From the NCBI RefSeq assembly GCF_002366715.1, contig NZ_DFBS01000032.1, forward strand, positions 62,001 to 126,000: a stretch of 64,000 nt of DNA, written 5' to 3'. Positions 1-7,620 of the stretch are shown here, in pieces. The notes below the pieces were generated by a model. The model was given only the letters and a program-made list of their open reading frames with translations. It had not been told where the DNA came from and did not search any database. How positions within the stretch are numbered: the stretch's first letter is position 1; every line of letters begins with the position of its first letter. The stretch is from Halomonas sp. UBA3074. GTDB lineage: Bacteria; Pseudomonadota; Gammaproteobacteria; Pseudomonadales; Halomonadaceae. A program made the translations under genes and the position numbers.

Positions 1-402
1 ACAGTGGTCGGCATTCCCGGCAAAATCGTCAAGCGCACCGACCCCGATGTAGAAGAAGCCTTGGATGTCGACCCCGCCCGCCGCGAAGCGATTTGCCAGA
101 AGTTTGGCTTCGATGCGTATGGCGTCAGCCAGGATATGCCCGACCCGGTAGCGCGCTCCATGCAGGCGATGCTCGACCACATGCATGCCGTAGACGAGCG
201 TATCGAGCGCATGTGCTCGACCCTGCGCAAACTGGACGATAACTACCGTGACGGGCAGCTACCGGCGCTGCGTGACGAAGATTTTGCCGATATTCTCGAT
301 GAACACGACACCGGCTGCCCCGGCGTTGGCCAACGCTCTGCGCCACCATCTTCCGCCGAGCAAGCGAACGCGCATGAAACGCAGCCGCCGCGTAATGGTT
401 GA
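1..402 (+). CDS. cysE: Serine O-acetyltransferase CysE, C-terminal part (5' end outside the window)
   Basis: The first 133 codons visible are the end of serine acetyltransferase, which acetylates L-serine with acetyl-CoA to make the precursor of cysteine. The frame opens in the last turn of the left-handed beta-helix domain (VVGIPGKIVKR, where CysE proteins carry a very similar stretch) and continues into a long polar tail of about 115 residues with a helical segment around MQAMLDHMHAVDERIERM. The long tail after the hexapeptide domain is typical of the cysE copy that lies before iscR in pseudomonads and relatives. The catalytic region lies upstream of the window and cannot be judged. The stop codon overlaps the -35 element of the next promoter. 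Confidence 0.85.
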   Translation, partial: TVVGIPGKIVKRTDPDVEEALDVDPARREAICQKFGFDAYGVSQDMPDPVARSMQAMLDHMHAVDERIERMCSTLRKLDDNYRDGQLPALRDEDFADILDEHDTGCPGVGQRSAPPSSAEQANAHETQPPRNG

Positions 403-428
403 CCAAAGCACTCAGGTTTTCCCATAAT
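399..428 (+). promoter_or_regulatory. iscR promoter with a likely IscR type 1 site
   Basis: TTGACC (399-404) and CATAAT (423-428) are separated by 18 bases and lie about 50 bases before iscR. The stretch TTGACCAAAGCACTCAGG (399-416) resembles IscR type 1 sites, which in gammaproteobacteria typically overlap the -35 element and combine TTGAC with a downstream ACTC-G element. This would allow holo-IscR to repress its own operon. The sequence match is visible; binding is inferred. Confidence 0.6.
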
Positions 429-480
429 GGCGTCACATTTGCCGTTAGTGCGCTGAGCGTTCAGCGTCGAGGGGCTTGCC

Positions 481-948
481 ATGCGCTTGACCACCAAAGG
501 CCGTTACGCCGTTACTGCCATGCTCGATCTCGCCTTGCATGCCCACAACGGCCCGACCAGCCTAAGCGATATCTCTCAGCGTCAGGAGATATCGCTCTCC
601 TATTTAGAGCAGCTTTTTGCTCGCCTGCGCCGTGCAGGCTTGGTCAACAGTGTGCGCGGGCCAGGCGGCGGTTACCTGCTATCGCAGCCCGCGGAAGCGA
701 TTAGTGTTTCCAAGGTGATTGACGCAGTGAACGAAAGCGTGGACGCCACGCGCTGCCAGGGGCTTTCCGATTGCCAGCAGGGCGACACGTGCTTGACGCA
801 CCATTTGTGGTGCGAACTCTCCGTGCAGATACGCCACTTTCTTGACGAAATGACGCTGGCACAACTGGTGCTGCGTCCTGATGTCATACGTATTGCGACA
901 CGACAGAAACAGCGTGCCGAGGCGGGCATTCTTGCCTCTTCACCCTGA
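481..948 (+). CDS. iscR: Fe-S cluster-sensing transcriptional regulator IscR
   Basis: IscR is an Rrf2-family winged-helix regulator that represses the isc operon when loaded with a [2Fe-2S] cluster and regulates other genes in its apo form. The 155-residue protein starts MRLTTKGRYAV, as in the family. It carries the helix-turn-helix near residues 28-55, the wing motif RGPGGGYLL at 59-67, and the ligands Cys92, Cys98, Cys104 and His107, at the same numbering as the E. coli protein. The start codon follows GAGGGG-like sequence. It is the first gene of a three-gene iscR-iscS-iscA operon. The upstream site at 399-416 suggests autoregulation. Confidence 0.95.
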   Translation: MRLTTKGRYAVTAMLDLALHAHNGPTSLSDISQRQEISLSYLEQLFARLRRAGLVNSVRGPGGGYLLSQPAEAISVSKVIDAVNESVDATRCQGLSDCQQGDTCLTHHLWCELSVQIRHFLDEMTLAQLVLRPDVIRIATRQKQRAEAGILASSP

Positions 949-995
949 GCTAACGCTGCCCCATTCATGTACCGATCAACCGCCGGAACGTAACG

Positions 996-2162
996 ATGAC
1001 CACACCCACGCTGCCCATTTACCTGGATTACGCCGCCACCGCGCCGGTGGATGCCCGCGTGGTCGAGGTAATGCAGCGCTACCTAACGGTTGATCAGCTG
1101 TTCGCCAACCCGGCTTCGCGCAGCCATATGTTAGGTTGGCAGGCGGAACAGGTGGTTGAGCAGGCACGCCGCCAAGTGGCCGACGCGATTGGCGCCGACC
1201 CGCGTGAGATCGTTTGGACCAGCGGCGCCACCGAAGCGGATAACTTAGCGCTGATTGGCTTTATGCGTGCCAATCGCGAACGCGGTTTGCATCTGGTGAC
1301 CTCGACGATTGAGCATAAAGCCATCGTAGACACTGCCCATGCGCTGGAGAAAGAGGGCTTTGAGGTAACGTGGCTAACGCCTGGCCGGGATGGCTGCATC
1401 CAACCCGAGCAGCTGCGCGCCGCGATGCGCGACGATACCGCCCTTGTCTCACTCATGGCGGTCAATAATGAGCTGGGCAGCATCAACGATATTGCCGCCC
1501 TGGCCGCCGTTGCTCATGAATTTGGTGCGGTCTTCCATACCGATGCCGCTCAAGCGGTGGGGCGTATTCCGCTGGATGTGGTGGCCCAGCAGATTGATCT
1601 GATGTCGCTCTCCGCGCACAAAACCTACGGCCCCAAAGGCGTCGGGGCGCTGTATGTGAAGCGCCACCCAGACATTCGCGTTGAAGCACTGATTCACGGG
1701 GGCGGTCACGAGCGTGGCATGCGCTCCGGCACGCTCCCCACGCACCAAATTGCCGGTATGGGAGAAGCCTTTGCACTGATGCAGCAGCAGTACGACGAAG
1801 ACAACGCCCACATCACGAATTTGCAGCAGCGTTTTTTACGCGGCCTTGAGGGCGTTGACGGTGTTTTTGCGAACACACCGCTCGACAATGCGGTTCCCAA
1901 CATTCTCAACCTGGCGTTTGAAGGGGTCGACGGTGAATCGCTGCTGATGGCGCTGCGCGATGTTGCCGTCTCTACCGGCTCGGCGTGCAACTCAGCCAGC
2001 GTCGACCCCTCTTACGTACTGCTTGGCATCAATACGCCGCGGGCGCTGGCGCTCTCATCGCTGCGTTTTAGCTTCGGGCGCTTTACCACCGAAGCCGACA
2101 TTGATCATGCGCTAACGCTCATACGCCACGCGGTGAGCGGTTTGCGAACACCGCCCCGTTAA
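996..2162 (+). CDS. iscS: Cysteine desulfurase IscS, short C-terminus
   Basis: IscS is a PLP-dependent cysteine desulfurase that takes sulfur from cysteine as a persulfide and supplies Fe-S cluster assembly and tRNA thiolation. The PLP lysine is Lys209 in SAHKTYGPKG and the persulfide cysteine is Cys331 in SACNSAS. HGGGHERGMRSGT at 234-246 is also typical of IscS. The protein has 388 residues, against about 404 for the usual IscS. It stops at GLRTPPR, so the last roughly 20 residues, which in E. coli IscS are needed for binding the scaffold IscU, are missing. This agrees with the absence of iscU from the operon. It lies 47 bases after iscR. The core assignment is firm; loss of IscU interaction is inferred. 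Confidence 0.93.
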   Translation: MTTPTLPIYLDYAATAPVDARVVEVMQRYLTVDQLFANPASRSHMLGWQAEQVVEQARRQVADAIGADPREIVWTSGATEADNLALIGFMRANRERGLHLVTSTIEHKAIVDTAHALEKEGFEVTWLTPGRDGCIQPEQLRAAMRDDTALVSLMAVNNELGSINDIAALAAVAHEFGAVFHTDAAQAVGRIPLDVVAQQIDLMSLSAHKTYGPKGVGALYVKRHPDIRVEALIHGGGHERGMRSGTLPTHQIAGMGEAFALMQQQYDEDNAHITNLQQRFLRGLEGVDGVFANTPLDNAVPNILNLAFEGVDGESLLMALRDVAVSTGSACNSASVDPSYVLLGINTPRALALSSLRFSFGRFTTEADIDHALTLIRHAVSGLRTPPR

Positions 2163-2192
2163 GCGGCTGACTATTTTTCAGGAGGACGCCTC

Positions 2193-2519
2193 ATGGCAAC
2201 ACTCAATATTACCCCGGCTGCCGCACAACAGATTCGTCACGTGCTTGATGAGCGTGGCCAAGGGCTTGGCCTGCGCGTTTCGGTCAAGCCAAGCGGCTGT
2301 TCCGGTTACAGCTACGTGCTCGATTTTGCTGACACCGTCAGCGAAGAAGAAGTGCATTTTGAAGAACACGGTGCGAGCGTCTACGTCGCTCCCGATGCCG
2401 TCGAAATGCTTAACGGCAGCGAAGTGGATTATGTCAGCGAAGGCCTGAATCGCTTTTTCCGCTTCAACAACCCCAATGTCAAAGATGAATGCGGCTGTGG
2501 CGAAAGCTTTACGGTTTAG
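2193..2519 (+). CDS. iscA: A-type iron-sulfur carrier protein (IscA/HesB family)
   Basis: A-type carriers receive Fe-S clusters or iron and pass them to target proteins. The 108-residue protein has the three conserved cysteines Cys36 (in SGCSGYSY), Cys100 and Cys102 (in DECGCGESF), which bind the cluster. An excellent ribosome binding site, CAGGAGG, lies about 6 bases before the ATG. It follows iscS by 30 bases, in the place where iscU normally stands. The sequence could also be called SufA- or ErpA-like; IscA is chosen from operon context. No iscU, hscB, hscA or fdx follows. Confidence 0.88.
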   Translation: MATLNITPAAAQQIRHVLDERGQGLGLRVSVKPSGCSGYSYVLDFADTVSEEEVHFEEHGASVYVAPDAVEMLNGSEVDYVSEGLNRFFRFNNPNVKDECGCGESFTV

Positions 2520-2570
2520 CCATTGTTCGGACAGGCTTCATCACCGGTATTCATCCCTTGGCTTAAGCGT

Positions 2571-2700
2571 TATAATCGCGCCCCTGGATACCTAACGACA
2601 GGCAGTCGGGTGCGCCCGTTTGCTTGTAAAGCGCTAGCTGCTGAAACGCTATTAGCCGATTTATTTCTAGGCCGCCCTGGCTTTCTGGGGCGGCAATTTT
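2571..2700 (+). promoter_or_regulatory. Possible ndk promoter and leader hairpin
   Basis: The 211-base gap between iscA and ndk holds a TATAAT box at 2571-2576 with only a weak -35. Further down is a 7-bp hairpin GCCGCCC/GGGCGGC at 2671-2677 and 2688-2694, followed by AATTTT. The hairpin lies after the -10 box and 37 bases before ndk. It is therefore either the isc terminator with a second, unseen promoter after it, or a hairpin in the ndk leader. Confidence 0.4.
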
Positions 2701-2730
2701 GCTTAGCCCCTTTTTATGGAGACCACTACC

Positions 2731-3156
2731 ATGGCTACTGAACGTACACTTTCTATTATTAAGCCGGATGCCGTTGCCAAAAATGCTATCGGTGAGATCA
2801 TCGCGCGCTTTGAAAAAGCCAACCTGAAGGTCGTTGCTGCCAAGATGGTTCACCTTTCTGAAGAGAAAGCGGGTGGTTTCTACGCAGAACACAAAGAGCG
2901 TCCGTTCTTTAAAGACCTGGTGGGCTTCATGACCTCTGGTCCGGTTGTCGTACAGGTGCTGGAAGGTGAAGGCGCTATTGCTAAAAACCGTGATCTGATG
3001 GGTGCTACCAACCCGAAAGAAGCAGCAGCCGGTACGATTCGCGCCGATTTTGCGGAAACAATCGATGCGAACGCTGTCCATGGTTCAGATTCGCCTGAAA
3101 GCGCTGAACGTGAAATCAGCTACTTCTTTGGCAACGACGAAATCTGCCCGCGCTAA
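2731..3156 (+). CDS. ndk: Nucleoside diphosphate kinase
   Basis: Ndk transfers the gamma-phosphate of ATP to nucleoside diphosphates through a phosphohistidine and balances cytoplasmic (d)NTP pools. The 141-residue protein has the active-site His117 in NAVHGSDSPE, the family length, and the N-terminus MATERTLSIIKPDAV. An in-frame ATG exists 15 bases earlier, but the family N-terminus and the GGAGA sequence before position 2731 support the later start. Neighbours iscA and rlmN are the usual ones for this gene in gammaproteobacteria. Confidence 0.96.
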   Translation: MATERTLSIIKPDAVAKNAIGEIIARFEKANLKVVAAKMVHLSEEKAGGFYAEHKERPFFKDLVGFMTSGPVVVQVLEGEGAIAKNRDLMGATNPKEAAAGTIRADFAETIDANAVHGSDSPESAEREISYFFGNDEICPR

Positions 3157-3203
3157 GCCCTTCCGTTAGCGCTGCCGCATCAACTTTCGTTGCCGGCCAT
3201 TTT

Positions 3204-3222
3204 GCGGGGGCTTCGCCCCCGC
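3204..3222 (+). terminator. Hairpin after ndk, possible terminator or attenuator
   Basis: GCGGGGGC-TTC-GCCCCCGC forms an 8-bp GC-rich stem, followed by CCCTTTCT rather than a clean T run. It lies between ndk and rlmN and may lower read-through. A strong stem with a poor U tract gives only moderate confidence. Confidence 0.5.
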
Positions 3223-3245
3223 CCCTTTCTATAACGCTGACCGCC

Positions 3246-4442
3246 ATGACCACCACTGTAGCCCAACATACGCCCGCCCCCCGTGACGCCGATAGCTCAG
3301 ACGCCGCCAGCACACCTGCGGCCAAAGCGACGCCTGAGCGTCAAAACCTGCTTGGTATGTCCCGCGAGCAGATGGAAGCCTTCTTTTTGTCGATCGGCGA
3401 AAAGAAGTTCCGTGCTGCGCAGCTAATGAAGTGGATTCACCAGGAGGGCAGCGATGATTTTGCTGCCATGACAAACCTCTCCAAACCGCTGCGTGAAAAA
3501 CTGGCCCAGGTGGCAGAAATTCGCGGCCCCGGTGTGGTGTACGAAGGAACTTCCAGCGACGGCACACGTAAATGGGTGCTGGAGGTGGAAGATGGCAGCT
3601 ACGTGGAAACGGTGTTGATCCCGGCCGAAAATGGCAAACGCCGAACGCTGTGTGTTTCTTCACAGGTCGGCTGCTCGCTGGATTGCAGCTTTTGCTCGAC
3701 CGGCAAGCAGGGCTTTCAGCGCAATTTAACCGCGGCGGAAATTATCGGCCAGGTCTGGGTTGCCCAGCGGAGCGTTGGCCCGCGTCGGGATACGGCGAAT
3801 CGCCCGGTGACGAACGTTGTCATGATGGGCATGGGCGAGCCGCTGCTCAACTTCGACAACGTCGTGCCCGCCATGAAGCTGATGCTTGATGACAACGGCT
3901 ATGGTTTGTCCAAGCGCCGCGTGACGCTATCGACCTCGGGCGTTGTGCCGATGATCGACAAGCTCGGCGATGAAATGGATGTCAGCCTGGCGATTTCGCT
4001 GCACGCCTCGACCGACGAGCTGCGCAACGAGCTGGTGCCGATCAACCGCAAATACAATATTCGTGCCCTGCTGGATGCGTGTCATCGCTATCTGGCCAAG
4101 TGCCCCGACAATCGTCAGGTCACGATCGAATATACGCTGATCAAAGACGTTAACGATCAGCAGGAACACGCCGAGCAGCTCGCTGCACTGCTTAAAGAGC
4201 TGCCGTGCAAGGTCAACCTTATTCCGTTTAATCCGTTCCCTAATTCCGGATACGAAAAACCATCGCGTAACCAAGTCATGCGTTTCCAGCAGTGGCTCTA
4301 CGATCTAGGCTATAACGCGACGGTGAGAACGACCCGCGGCGAAGATATCGATGCCGCCTGCGGCCAACTCGTTGGACGGGTCAAAGACCGCACCAAACGC
4401 AGTGCCCGCTATATTCAGTCGGTACAGCTTGATGCCGACTAA
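3246..4442 (+). CDS. rlmN: Dual-specificity RNA methyltransferase RlmN
   Basis: RlmN is a radical-SAM enzyme that methylates C2 of adenosine 2503 in 23S rRNA and of A37 in some tRNAs. The radical-SAM cysteines are Cys143, Cys147 and Cys150 (CSLDCSFC). The two cysteines of the methyl-transfer mechanism correspond to Cys136 (TLCVSSQ) and Cys372 (DAACGQL). The 398-residue protein has an Ala/Thr/Asp-rich N-terminal extension of about 30 residues before the conserved NLLGMSREQMEAFF. The start at 3246 is therefore less sure than the rest, and a start at Met38 (3357) would remove conserved residues. It lies between ndk and pilW, as in Pseudomonas. Confidence 0.95.
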   Translation: MTTTVAQHTPAPRDADSSDAASTPAAKATPERQNLLGMSREQMEAFFLSIGEKKFRAAQLMKWIHQEGSDDFAAMTNLSKPLREKLAQVAEIRGPGVVYEGTSSDGTRKWVLEVEDGSYVETVLIPAENGKRRTLCVSSQVGCSLDCSFCSTGKQGFQRNLTAAEIIGQVWVAQRSVGPRRDTANRPVTNVVMMGMGEPLLNFDNVVPAMKLMLDDNGYGLSKRRVTLSTSGVVPMIDKLGDEMDVSLAISLHASTDELRNELVPINRKYNIRALLDACHRYLAKCPDNRQVTIEYTLIKDVNDQQEHAEQLAALLKELPCKVNLIPFNPFPNSGYEKPSRNQVMRFQQWLYDLGYNATVRTTRGEDIDAACGQLVGRVKDRTKRSARYIQSVQLDAD

Positions 4443-4496
4443 CGTTATCTGACCAGCGTGTATGGCGGGTCTACTGAGCGCAATAAAGGGCTTATC

Positions 4497-4525
4497 TTGA
4501 CTTCCGCCTAGCACGGCGCTTTGAT
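4497..4525 (+). promoter_or_regulatory. Candidate sigma-70 promoter for the pilW operon
   Basis: TTGACT (4497-4502) and TTTGAT (4520-4525) with a 17-base spacer lie about 60 bases before the pilW start. The -35 is good and the -10 matches four of six bases. Inferred from pattern only. Confidence 0.4.
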
Positions 4526-4585
4526 GGTCACGGTTTTTATGTAGCATCAGCTTAGTTGTTGGACGTTCACCACAAGAGGATTTAC

Positions 4586-5320
4586 ATGATCGCTCACCGC
4601 AGGCGCCAACACCCCTCCAGGGTGCCCATGCTCACCGTGCTTATCGGTAGCCTGTGGCTTGCCGGCTGTGCTTCGTCCAGTACTCAGACCCCTCAAGCCA
4701 ATCCAGAAGCGGCTGACGCCTACACGCAGTTAGGCGTCGCTTACCTGGAACGTAACAACCTTCCCCGCGCGCTCAATGCATTGGATCGGGCGCTTGAAAT
4801 TGCCCCACGCCATGCCGAAGCACTGCAGGCACTCGCGCTGGTTTATCAGCGCCAGGGTGAAAGCGCGCTAGCCAACGACTACTTTCAGCAGGCGGTTAAC
4901 GCCGAACCTGATTACACGCGCGCCCGCAATAACTACGCGGCGTTTTTATACGGGCAGGGCCAGTTCAACGCTGCCTGTGAACAGTTAGAGACCGCATCCG
5001 AGGATGCCCAGTACGCCAACCGCGCCCAGCTATTTACCAATTTAGGGCAGTGTTATTTGGCGCTGGAAGAATTTGATAGTGCGCGTGCTCGCTTGGCGCG
5101 CGCACAGAGTATTGATCCGCGTAATGCACGCGGCTATTTAATGTTAGCTGAACTCGAATATTCGCAGGGCAATTACGCTCAGGCCTGGGCACCGCTGCAA
5201 ACGTATTTACAGCTTGCCGAGCCCGACCAAGCAGCGCTGAGGATGGCGGTTGATATCGCCCAGAAGCGCGGCGAGCATGACGTCGCCGCCGACTACCAGC
5301 GCTTGCTTGGCAACGAATGA
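4586..5320 (+). CDS. pilW: Type IV pilus biogenesis/stability lipoprotein PilW (PilF-like), TPR protein
   Basis: PilW/PilF proteins are outer-membrane pilotins that help secretin assembly for type IV pili. The 244-residue protein starts at the ATG that follows AAGAGG (4574-4579); a TTG ten codons earlier has no such site. A lipoprotein signal ends in LAGC with the lipidated Cys28. TPR repeats fill most of the rest (for example AYTQLGVAYLERNNLPRALN and ARNNYAAFLYGQGQFNAACE). Position between rlmN and the rodZ-ispG-hisS chain is the standard place for pilF/pilW. Other pilus genes are not in the window, so a role outside pili cannot be excluded. Confidence 0.85.
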   Translation: MIAHRRRQHPSRVPMLTVLIGSLWLAGCASSSTQTPQANPEAADAYTQLGVAYLERNNLPRALNALDRALEIAPRHAEALQALALVYQRQGESALANDYFQQAVNAEPDYTRARNNYAAFLYGQGQFNAACEQLETASEDAQYANRAQLFTNLGQCYLALEEFDSARARLARAQSIDPRNARGYLMLAELEYSQGNYAQAWAPLQTYLQLAEPDQAALRMAVDIAQKRGEHDVAADYQRLLGNE

Positions 5321-5367
5321 CTGATTGATGCCCTGATCACCGCTTATTTAATGAAGGATGCTCAGCC

Positions 5368-6435
5368 ATGAGCGATACACAGTCACAAGAAAACATTATC
5401 GATAGCCCTACCACTAGCGCCTCACCCGGCGAACTGCTTGCTCGCCAACGCGAACAGCTCGGCATCCCGCTCGCCGATGCGGCTCGAGCGCTGAACCTTC
5501 GCCCTGCTGTCGTAGGGGGGCTTGAACAGGACGATTATCAAGAAATTCCTGTCGCTGCTTATCGCCGCGGCTACCTGCGCTCTTACGCGAAATACCTGGG
5601 GATGGATGACCGACTGGTGCTTGAGGCGTATCAAGCCCGTCATGGCAGTGTCGATACCGAACGCAAAGTGGCGCCGGTGTCCACCGCCCGGCCTCCCTCC
5701 CGCGTGGGCGCTTGGCTATTCAAGCTGGTTACCCTGCTGGTGATTGTCAGCCTTATCGCCGTCACCGTTATGTGGTGGCAGAGCCGCGGAGGCAACGAGC
5801 CACCTGGTTTTGGCTCCACGCCCACCGAAGAGAGCGCAAGTGCGCCAGCGGAACCTGCCAATGAACCGGCAGAGGCAGAGCAAGAGAGCGCAGCGGACAA
5901 TTCGAGCTTCACCAGTGGCGATGAAAGCGACTCGCTCTCCAGTGATGCGGCTAGCGTCACGCCCTCGCAGACCGCGACGCAGGAGCAAGCACCCAGCGCA
6001 CAAGATGACGCAGAAGCCGTCGCAGGACTTGACGACACTGTTCTGAATAGCGAGAGCAGCACGGCCAACGAAAGCAGGGCACCAAGCAGCGCCGAGCAAA
6101 CTGGCGATGAAGAAAACAGTGCCGCTCAGGCGGCTACCCAGCAAAGCGACAACGACAGCGAGCAAACCGCTGCCGCGGAGCAGACTGCCAATGCCAATCT
6201 GCTTGAGCTTACGTTTAACGAGCAGTCATGGACTGAAATTTTCGATGCCACCAACCAGCGTGTCTTCGTTGGTCTACAAACGCCTGGCACCTCGACAAGC
6301 GTCGAAGGCGAGCCCCCTTTCCGTTTAACCGTGGGTAATGCCACTGGCGTTGAGCTGCGCTACTTAGGTGAGGAAGTCGATCTTCCCGCCCGTGCAGGCG
6401 CCAACAATGTTGCCCGATTCACCTTGGGAGAGTGA
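5368..6435 (+). CDS. rodZ: RodZ-like protein: HTH domain, one membrane helix, DUF4115
   Basis: RodZ-type proteins link the MreB cytoskeleton to the cell-wall machinery. The 355-residue protein has an XRE-like HTH at about residues 20-85, with the family signature YRRGYLRSYAKYLGMD. One membrane helix spans about 113-137. A long linker rich in Ala, Ser, Glu and Gln follows (about 140-275), then a C-terminal DUF4115 beta domain (about 280-350). A good AAGGA site precedes the ATG. The acidic linker suits a halophile. It lies directly before ispG, as in many gammaproteobacteria. Function in cell shape is inferred from the family. Confidence 0.85.
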   Translation: MSDTQSQENIIDSPTTSASPGELLARQREQLGIPLADAARALNLRPAVVGGLEQDDYQEIPVAAYRRGYLRSYAKYLGMDDRLVLEAYQARHGSVDTERKVAPVSTARPPSRVGAWLFKLVTLLVIVSLIAVTVMWWQSRGGNEPPGFGSTPTEESASAPAEPANEPAEAEQESAADNSSFTSGDESDSLSSDAASVTPSQTATQEQAPSAQDDAEAVAGLDDTVLNSESSTANESRAPSSAEQTGDEENSAAQAATQQSDNDSEQTAAAEQTANANLLELTFNEQSWTEIFDATNQRVFVGLQTPGTSTSVEGEPPFRLTVGNATGVELRYLGEEVDLPARAGANNVARFTLGE

Positions 6436-6443
6436 CCCGTCCT

Positions 6444-7559
6444 ATGTACGCCCCTTCTCCGATAAAACGCCGTCTTTCCCGCCAAATTCAGGTGGGCAAT
6501 GTAGCGGTGGGCGGTGATGCCCCCATTGCCGTTCAAAGCATGACCAACACCAACACGCTGGATGTGGCCGCGACCGTGGCGCAAATCCAGCAGTTGGAAA
6601 AAGCCGGTGCGGATATCGTGCGCGTCTCTGTCCCCGACATGGACGCCGCCGAAACCTTTGGCCAAATCAAAAAACTGGTCAATGTTCCCCTCGTTGCCGA
6701 CATTCACTTCGATTACAAGATTGCCTTGCGTGTTGCTGAGCTGGGCGTCGACTGCCTGCGCATCAACCCAGGCAACATCGGCCGGGAAGATCGTGTGCGC
6801 GCCGTAGTGAGCGCTGCCCGTGATCACGGCATTCCGATTCGTATAGGTGTCAACGCCGGCTCGCTTGAAAAAGACCTGCAGAAAAAATATGGCGAACCCA
6901 CACCGGCAGCGCTGGTGGAATCCGCCATGCGCCATATCGACTACCTGGATCGCCTCGACTTCCCTGACTTCAAAGTCAGCGTCAAAGCCTCGGATGTGTT
7001 TATGGCGGTGGCCGCCTATCGCGACCTCGCTGCACGTATCGAGCAGCCGCTTCACCTGGGTATTACAGAAGCGGGCGGCCTGCGTTCGGGCACGGTGAAA
7101 TCATCGATTGGCCTGGGGATGCTGCTAATGGACGGTATTGGCGACACTATCCGTGTCTCCCTGGCAGCAGACCCGGTCGAAGAGATCAAAGTCGGCTTTG
7201 ACATGCTGCGTAGCCTCAAGCTGCGCTCCAAAGGCATCAATTTTATTGCCTGCCCCAGCTGCTCGCGCCAGAACTTCGATGTCATCAGCACCATGAACCA
7301 GCTCGAAGAGCGGTTAGAAGATGTCATGACGCCGCTGAACGTCTCGGTAATTGGCTGCGTGGTCAACGGCCCCGGTGAAGCGAAAGAGACCGATATCGGC
7401 CTGACCGGCGGCAGCCCCGCCAACCTGGTCTATATCGATGGCAAGCCGGCCAGCAAGCTACGTAACGACCACTTGGTCGACGATCTGGAGCAGCTGATTC
7501 GCGAGAAAGTACGCGAAAAACAGCAGCAGCAAGACGCGATGATTGTCCGCAGCGTTTAA
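6444..7559 (+). CDS. ispG: 4-hydroxy-3-methylbut-2-enyl diphosphate synthase (flavodoxin) IspG
   Basis: IspG is a [4Fe-4S] enzyme of the MEP isoprenoid pathway that converts MEcPP to HMBPP. With the ATG at 6444 the cluster ligands fall at Cys270, Cys273 (ACPSC), Cys305 (IGCVVNGPGE) and Glu312, the same numbers as in E. coli IspG. GGAG also lies about 13 bases upstream. A GTG at 6432 overlapping the rodZ stop would add four residues and is less likely. Length 371 is normal. It is part of the pilW-rodZ-ispG-hisS chain. Confidence 0.95.
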   Translation: MYAPSPIKRRLSRQIQVGNVAVGGDAPIAVQSMTNTNTLDVAATVAQIQQLEKAGADIVRVSVPDMDAAETFGQIKKLVNVPLVADIHFDYKIALRVAELGVDCLRINPGNIGREDRVRAVVSAARDHGIPIRIGVNAGSLEKDLQKKYGEPTPAALVESAMRHIDYLDRLDFPDFKVSVKASDVFMAVAAYRDLAARIEQPLHLGITEAGGLRSGTVKSSIGLGMLLMDGIGDTIRVSLAADPVEEIKVGFDMLRSLKLRSKGINFIACPSCSRQNFDVISTMNQLEERLEDVMTPLNVSVIGCVVNGPGEAKETDIGLTGGSPANLVYIDGKPASKLRNDHLVDDLEQLIREKVREKQQQQDAMIVRSV

Positions 7560-7620
7560 CCGCTGGGACTAGCTGCCAGCCTGGGCAAACAGCGCCTGAT
7601 GGCAGAATAAGGAGTTTTCA

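Noticed and set aside
2577..2660. Possible tRNA-like or small RNA sequence before ndk
   Set aside because: No TTCGA arm or acceptor stem pairing could be found; it reads as leader DNA.
6360..7055. A 231-codon open frame on the minus strand
   Set aside because: It lies opposite rodZ/ispG, both of which have complete family signatures; the antisense protein has no recognisable pattern.
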